From Candidatus Aminicenantota bacterium (GTDB lineage: Bacteria > Acidobacteriota > Aminicenantia > Aminicenantales > Saccharicenantaceae), in NCBI GenBank assembly GCA_026393955.1, contig JAPKZE010000177.1, forward strand, positions 1-9,644: a stretch of 9,644 bases of DNA. Direction: 5' to 3'. Both the position numbers and the translations under genes were made by a program. Shown here piece by piece: positions 6,317 through 9,644 of this stretch. The notes under the pieces are model-generated. The model made no database searches. It had not been told where the DNA came from and worked only from the letters and a program-made list of their open reading frames with translations. Each line of letters begins with the position of its first letter. Position 1 is the first letter of the stretch.

Positions 6317-7282
6317 TTAGCGGTCCGCAGCCCTTGTCCGTGCGAATCCCGAAACGCCCACGAATTCGAGCCGTTCCTCGCGCTCGAGCTCGTCGAAGAG
6401 CAGGTTCAGCCCCAGCGTATCGCTCGAGATGTGGCCGGCCAGGACGACGTTGAGGTGGGCCTTCTTGGCGTTCTCGAGAGCTTCCTCGCTGATGTGCATG
6501 CTGACGATGGTGCTCACGCCCGAGACGGCGTAGGACTCGTAGATCGTCTTGGCCCCCTCGGTTCCCCCGGTCATCTCGACCGAGACCCGGCCGCAGTGGG
6601 CGTTCTCGCTGCCGTTCACGATCTTGGGCCCGGCCATCCGCCCGGCGGCTGCCCGGTACTCGGAGATCCCCTTGAGGAGATCGACGAGGTCCTTGAGACG
6701 GGACGGTTTGTCCTTCTCGAACAGGCCGGCGAGATGGGTGTTGACGCAGTTGTCGGCCGGCGTGTGCAGGCACATCATCGGCAGCCCGAGCAGGCGGGCG
6801 GCGTCCACGGCCCGGTTGTGGTTGGCCGGAAGGACGCGTCGCTCCACCTCGCTGATCCGCTTGTCGAGGAGCTGCTCGGCCACGGCAATGTTGACGCCGT
6901 GGGCCACGAGCATGTCCGACTGGACGCGCATGACCTCGGCCAGCTGGGCCAGCGCGACACCCTGGGGATGGTGGGAGACGACGAGGTCGATCCCGGCGCC
7001 CCGGTCCCGGTTGAGAGTGTGGGCCAGGACGACTTCGGCGGCGTCCATGTCGATGCCGACGATGAGCGTCCGGACCTCGGTCGCCGGATCCCCGGCGAGC
7101 AGGCGCGTGTCGGCGTAGGGATTGAACAGGCGGTCGGGCTCCCAGACGGCCCGCTCGTCGTCCGTGAGCTTTCCGGACCGGGCCCGTTCTTCGTCGAGGA
7201 TCCGCTGGACCGCCTCGGGGCCCCGCGGGTCTCGGGCGATGCCGACAGCGACGGCTTTCTTGTAAAAGTTCTCGAGCTTCAT
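6317..7282 (-). CDS. Nif3-family dinuclear metal-centre protein
   Basis: This encodes 321 residues from ATG 7282 to TAA 6317-6319, with AAAGGA 7 nt before the start. The Nif3/YbgI metal site is recognisable. VVSHHPQGVAL supplies H104 and H105, LHTPADNCVN supplies D177 in the HTxxD context, and GHISSD gives H284 with D288 where the family usually has Glu in GHxxxE. Nif3 proteins form hexameric toroids with two metal ions per subunit and a hydrolase-like pocket. The cellular role is unsettled, and GTP cyclohydrolase labels in databases are doubtful. Residues 1-70 form a longer N-terminal part than in YbgI (about 247 residues in total). The start codon overlaps the stop of the 145-residue gene by one base (TGATG), so translation is probably coupled. 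It is the last gene of a three-gene operon with the CaiB-like enzyme. The link to acyl-CoA chemistry is unexplained. Confidence 0.85.
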   Translation of the reverse strand: MKLENFYKKAVAVGIARDPRGPEAVQRILDEERARSGKLTDDERAVWEPDRLFNPYADTRLLAGDPATEVRTLIVGIDMDAAEVVLAHTLNRDRGAGIDLVVSHHPQGVALAQLAEVMRVQSDMLVAHGVNIAVAEQLLDKRISEVERRVLPANHNRAVDAARLLGLPMMCLHTPADNCVNTHLAGLFEKDKPSRLKDLVDLLKGISEYRAAAGRMAGPKIVNGSENAHCGRVSVEMTGGTEGAKTIYESYAVSGVSTIVSMHISEEALENAKKAHLNVVLAGHISSDTLGLNLLFDELEREERLEFVGVSGFARTRAADR

Positions 7283-7719
7283 CAGCGTGTCCTTTCGCCG
7301 GCGGACAGTCCGCCGTCCGCGTCAAGATAGGCATGGACCCAGGGTTCGCCGAGAAGAGCGACGGCTACGGCCCGGACCTCCTCGGCCAGCTCTCCGGCCC
7401 TGACGTCGAAACGTTCCGATTCGAGGACGGCCCGGTCCCGCTCGCCCCTCTCGAGGAGGCCACAGAGCCGGCAGGCCCCGAGACGGACGAGATCGGCCCG
7501 GGCGACGAGGCCGGCCAGGCTTTCCTGGACCTCGCGGCAGCCCATGAGGCTGCTGGAAAAAGCTCCGCGCTCGCGGGCGGCCCGGGCGCCGGCCTCGACC
7601 ACGCGGTCCGCGGTCGCGGCCAGCCGCTCCCATCGCAGCGCGACCGCGTTGAGCGGATCGGACGGGTCTTCGGCGGCCCGGCGGAGAGCCCGCCCGGCGT
7701 CGGTCCAGAAAGCGTCCAT
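7282..7719 (-). CDS. Small helical protein of unknown function between CaiB-like and Nif3-like genes
   Basis: This encodes 145 residues from ATG 7719 to TGA 7282-7284. It starts 10 nt after the stop of the CaiB-like gene, with a modest GGCGGG ribosome site, and its stop overlaps the next start by one base. The sequence is Ala/Leu/Arg/Glu-rich and almost entirely helical, without signal peptide or membrane segment. Residues about 57-128 (MGCREVQESLAGLVARAD, RLCGLLERG, then ELAEEVRAVAVALLGE) loosely resemble the C-terminal four-helix bundle of acyl-CoA dehydrogenases, which carries a similar 'vQ..La.m...' helix. If so, it is a stand-alone helical domain without the flavin-binding middle domain or catalytic base region. 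Three cysteines (61, 83, 86) are present, but no full metal motif. The acyl-CoA context comes from the adjacent CaiB-like gene, and the function remains unknown. Confidence 0.7.
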   Translation of the reverse strand: MDAFWTDAGRALRRAAEDPSDPLNAVALRWERLAATADRVVEAGARAARERGAFSSSLMGCREVQESLAGLVARADLVRLGACRLCGLLERGERDRAVLESERFDVRAGELAEEVRAVAVALLGEPWVHAYLDADGGLSAGERTR

Positions 7720-7729
7720 CGCGGCCCGC

Positions 7730-8899
7730 CTAACGGCCCCGGCGGATGACGCCGGCCGCTTCGAGCTCGTCCAGACGCGCGCCGGCGATCCCCAGCCCGC
7801 CGAGGACCTCCGCCGTGTGCTGGCCGTGCCCGGGACAGGCCCCGTGGTCCGCCGCGGCCCTCTCCCTGAGCGGATGGCCGACCCGGATCACGGCCGGCGC
7901 GCCGGGCGCGGGCGGGATGACCAGTCCGCGATGCCTGATCTGCCGGTCCTCCAGGACTTCACCGAGCGTGGGCACGACGTCGCAGCAGAAATCGGTCCCT
8001 TCGAGCAGGGCCGCCCATTCATCGGCCGTGCGGCCGGCGAACAGCTCCTCGAAGAGCGCGAAATCCTCGGGTTTCTCGGAGAACTGCAGCGGCAGGAGAT
8101 CGTCCCGGCCGACCTTGGCGCAGAAGGCGCACCAGAACTTCTTCTCCAACGCGGCCAGGCAGACGTGCCGGCCGTCGCGGGTCCGGTAGACGTTGTAGCA
8201 GGGATGCTTGCCGGTGAGGGGGCGGCGGCCCGGGCCGCCCCGCTCCCCGGCCGCGTGTTCGGCCACGGGCATGATCATCCAGGCGACGGCGCTGTCGAGC
8301 ATGCCGATGTCGATGTGGCGGCCCCGGCCTGTCCGCTCGCTCTCCCGGAGGTAGGCCAGGATGCCGGCGGCGGCGTACATGGCCGAGCTCAGGTCGGCGA
8401 TCTGGACGGGCGGGATGGCCGGGACGGCGCCGGGACGGCCGGTCAGGCCGAGGATGCCCGAGCGCGCGGCGAAGTCGAGATCGTGGCCGGCCCGGTCCCG
8501 GTCCGGGCCGTCCTGGCCGAATCCGGAGATCGAACAGTAGACGACGCGGGGGTTGACAGCCCGGACGGCCTCGAAGCCGATGCCGAGCCGGTCGACGGTG
8601 CCGGCCCGGAAGCTCTCGACGATGACCTGCGCGGTGGCCGCGAGCTTCAGGAAGAGCTCCCGGCCGGCCGGGGCCTTCAAGTTGAGCGAAACGCTCTTCT
8701 TGCCCGGATTGAGGGCCAGGAAATAGGCGCCCTGCCCGTCGATGAACGGGGGCATGGTCCGGATGTAATCGCCACCCTCGAGGTCCTCGACCTTGATGAC
8801 CTCGGCCCCGAGGTCGGCCAGGAGCAGTGTGCAGAAGGGACCGGGGAGAAGCCGCGACAGGTCGAGGATCCGGACGCCCGCGAGAGGTTGGCCGCTCAT
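7730..8899 (-). CDS. CaiB/BaiF-family protein, racemase-like (alpha-methylacyl-CoA racemase/class III CoA-transferase)
   Basis: This encodes 389 residues from ATG 8899 (AGGGGA 5 nt upstream) to TAG 7730-7732, a usual length for the family. The hallmark start is GVRILDLSRLLPGPFCTLLLADLGAEVIKVE. NPGKKSVSLNLK (64-75) and IVESFRAGTVDRLG (93-106) contact CoA, and GHDLDFAARSG (138-148) and PPVQIADLSSAM (163-174) frame the active site. H139 and D169 are 30 residues apart, as are the catalytic His126 and Asp156 of mycobacterial alpha-methylacyl-CoA racemase. ALEKKF (E252) matches its third active-site Glu region. This favours epimerisation of 2-methylacyl-CoA over formyl-CoA-type transfer, though sequence alone cannot settle it. 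It is the first gene of a three-gene operon with the 145-residue protein and the Nif3-like protein, and is divergent from the ketoacyl synthase. Confidence 0.92.
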   Translation of the reverse strand: MSGQPLAGVRILDLSRLLPGPFCTLLLADLGAEVIKVEDLEGGDYIRTMPPFIDGQGAYFLALNPGKKSVSLNLKAPAGRELFLKLAATAQVIVESFRAGTVDRLGIGFEAVRAVNPRVVYCSISGFGQDGPDRDRAGHDLDFAARSGILGLTGRPGAVPAIPPVQIADLSSAMYAAAGILAYLRESERTGRGRHIDIGMLDSAVAWMIMPVAEHAAGERGGPGRRPLTGKHPCYNVYRTRDGRHVCLAALEKKFWCAFCAKVGRDDLLPLQFSEKPEDFALFEELFAGRTADEWAALLEGTDFCCDVVPTLGEVLEDRQIRHRGLVIPPAPGAPAVIRVGHPLRERAAADHGACPGHGQHTAEVLGGLGIAGARLDELEAAGVIRRGR

Positions 8900-8910
8900 G
8901 GTCGTCCCCT

Positions 8911-8938
8911 ATTTAACAGAAAGACGGGGCCCGGTCAA
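8911..8938 (-). promoter_or_regulatory. Candidate promoter of the CaiB-like operon
   Basis: On the minus strand TTGACC (8938-8933) and TTAAAT (8916-8911) are 16 nt apart. The boxes are good, but the predicted start near 8904 leaves only about 5 nt before the ATG and would exclude the AGGGGA site (8910-8905). Either the message is almost leaderless or the true promoter lies further upstream in the divergent region. Confidence 0.4.
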
Positions 8939-8971
8939 TCGGCGGGCCCGGACCGTTGCGGCCCGGCCCGT

Positions 8972-9000
8972 TTGACATGCTCGCGAAATCCGATAATAAT
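8972..9000 (+). promoter_or_regulatory. Sigma-70-type promoter of the ketoacyl synthase gene
   Basis: A perfect TTGACA (8972-8977) is followed after 17 nt by AATAAT (8995-9000), in an AT-rich patch (GATAATAATGATAG) that contrasts with the GC-rich flanks. The start would be near 9007, giving a leader of about 63 nt. The boxes lie 34 nt from those of the divergent CaiB-like promoter. Confidence 0.65.
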
Positions 9001-9009
9001 GATAGGGCT

Positions 9010-9031
9010 GCGGGTTGTTCCACCCTCCCGC
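9010..9031 (+). promoter_or_regulatory. Hairpin at the start of the ketoacyl synthase leader
   Basis: GCGGG (9010-9014) can pair with CCCGC (9027-9031) around a 12-nt loop. Alternatively GGGT (9012-9015) can pair with ACCC (9022-9025). The two stems exclude each other and sit at the predicted 5' end of the transcript. They could stabilise the message or act as a control element. No known riboswitch class is recognised. Confidence 0.25.
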
Positions 9032-9069
9032 GGATCGAGAATATCACACGCAACGGAGATAATGCGGAT

Positions 9070-9644
9070 ATGCGAGTGAAGATCGCCGGCACCGGAAAAT
9101 GCCTGCCCGGGACGGACGTCCCCGGGAAGACCATGACCAACGAGGAGATCGTCAAGATCCTTCTGGCCCACGGCGCCATCAAGCCCGGCACCGACCGGCC
9201 TTGGGGACCGGACGAGCTGACCCCGCAGAAGATCGTCGACCTTGTCGGCATCCGGGAGCGGCGCTGGGTGGACGCGTCGGTCAACACCTCCGACCTGGCC
9301 CTCGTCGCGGCCGAACGGGCCCTGGCCGACGCCGGCATCGGCTGGCAGGACGTCGGCATCCTGACCGTCGGCAGCTCGACGCCCGAGGCCCTCTTCCCGT
9401 CGACAGCCTGCATGACCCTGAACAAGGCCGTCCAGGGCGAGATCGCCTCCGGCCGGCTGACCGAGAAGGACGCCCGGACGGCCCGGCGCATCCCGGCCTT
9501 CGACCTCTTGGCCGCATGCACGAGCGGCCTGTACGCCGTCGACCTCGTCCGCAAGCACCTCCTGTTCGGGGAAACGGAGGCCCGCTACGGCCTCGCCCTC
9601 GGCGCCGAGGTCCTGAGCCGGCTCCTCGATTTTTCCGACACCAA
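9070..9644 (+). CDS. Beta-ketoacyl-ACP synthase III-like (thiolase fold) protein, 3' end outside window
   Basis: This encodes 191 residues from ATG 9070 to the right edge, still open. GGAGA (9055-9059) lies 10 nt upstream. A FabH-like path is clear: MRVKIAGTGKCLPG (first strand), TMTNEEI (21-27), VGIRERRWVD (59-68), SDLALVAAERALADAGI (74-90), GILTVGSSTPEALFP (96-110) and AFDLLAACTSGLYAVDLV (143-160), with active-site C150 in LAACTSG. The catalytic His and Asn lie beyond the edge. These enzymes join an acyl-CoA to malonyl-ACP (FabH) or run related Claisen condensations (OleA, HMG-CoA synthase-like). Compared with FabH, there is extra sequence at about residues 33-55 and 119-141, and Thr follows the nucleophile where Ser is common, so the substrate may differ from standard fatty-acid initiation. 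It is divergent from the CaiB-like operon. Confidence 0.88.
   Translation, partial: MRVKIAGTGKCLPGTDVPGKTMTNEEIVKILLAHGAIKPGTDRPWGPDELTPQKIVDLVGIRERRWVDASVNTSDLALVAAERALADAGIGWQDVGILTVGSSTPEALFPSTACMTLNKAVQGEIASGRLTEKDARTARRIPAFDLLAACTSGLYAVDLVRKHLLFGETEARYGLALGAEVLSRLLDFSDT

Larger units (their letters stand above)
6128..6317. repeat. 190-bp intergenic element bounded by a 10-bp inverted repeat, possible MITE-like or REP-like unit
   Basis: ACCTGGGCTA (6128-6137) is exactly inverted as TAGCCCAGGT (6308-6317). The outermost base on each side is the final base of a stop codon: TGA of the flavodoxin gene and TAA of the Nif3-like gene. Inside are two hairpins (6172-6211 and 6251-6303), the small stem CCC-gaa-GGG (6242-6250) and the direct repeat GCAGATGCG (6157-6165 and 6219-6227). 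No open frame looks coding and no target-site duplication is visible. The organisation fits a non-autonomous mobile element or an interspersed palindromic repeat at a convergent gene junction. A relic of an insertion sequence or a structured RNA are alternatives. Copy number elsewhere in the genome is unknown. Confidence 0.5.

Noticed and set aside
6128..6317. tRNA, attC or CRISPR origin of the structured junction
   Set aside because: There is no T-loop or CCA end, no attC core-site pair beside an integrase, and only one pair of short repeats with no regular spacer series.
6207..7334. 375-residue minus-strand frame overlapping the Nif3-like gene
   Set aside because: It is Arg/Gly/Pro-rich frame-shifted text of the Nif3-like gene and runs through the repeat element. 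The neighbouring frame carries HHP, HTPADN and GHISSD motifs and a good ribosome site.
7544..9079. 511-residue plus-strand open frame opposite the CaiB-like operon
   Set aside because: It spans two genes, an intergenic gap and the divergent promoters, and has no recognisable domain. The minus strand encodes a clear CaiB/BaiF protein with active-site motifs.

Overview
This is a GC-rich bacterial window (roughly two thirds G+C by eye) with compact gene packing, Shine-Dalgarno starts and several sigma-70-like promoters. Nothing in it fixes the taxon. The mix of an NtrY-like giant sensor kinase, acyl-CoA enzymes and a periplasmic M14-type hydrolase would suit a deep-branching Gram-negative heterotroph, for example an Acidobacteriota/Aminicenantes-like lineage, but that is a weak inference. 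I count eight protein-coding genes, two of them cut by the window edges.

Left part (1-1164): a minus-strand gene for a secreted succinylglutamate desuccinylase/aspartoacylase-type zinc hydrolase runs off the left edge. It is divergent from a small plus-strand gene for a 77-residue two-helix membrane protein, which has the cleanest promoter of the window.

Centre-left (1236-6128): a 148-residue secreted protein overlaps by 4 nt a 1288-residue NtrY-type sensor histidine kinase. The kinase has about 12 predicted membrane helices and three separate extracytoplasmic modules. No response regulator is encoded in the window. A flavodoxin-like protein follows on the same strand.

Convergent junction (6128-6317): 190 bases lie between the flavodoxin gene and a convergent Nif3-family gene. 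They are bounded by a 10-bp inverted repeat whose outer bases are the last bases of the two stop codons. Inside are a 12-bp perfect hairpin, a second REP-like imperfect hairpin and a 9-bp direct repeat. It looks like a small repeat or non-autonomous mobile element and is the least ordinary structure here.

Right part (6317-9644): a tight minus-strand operon encodes a CaiB/BaiF-family enzyme with racemase-like active-site residues, a small helical protein and a Nif3-like metal-binding protein. Divergent from it, behind a TTGACA promoter, starts a beta-ketoacyl-ACP synthase III-like gene with unusual insertions, cut by the right edge. Both sides of this divergent region handle acyl thioesters, so shared control of acyl-CoA metabolism is plausible but not shown.

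I see no defence system, CRISPR array, rRNA or tRNA, and no complete transposase.
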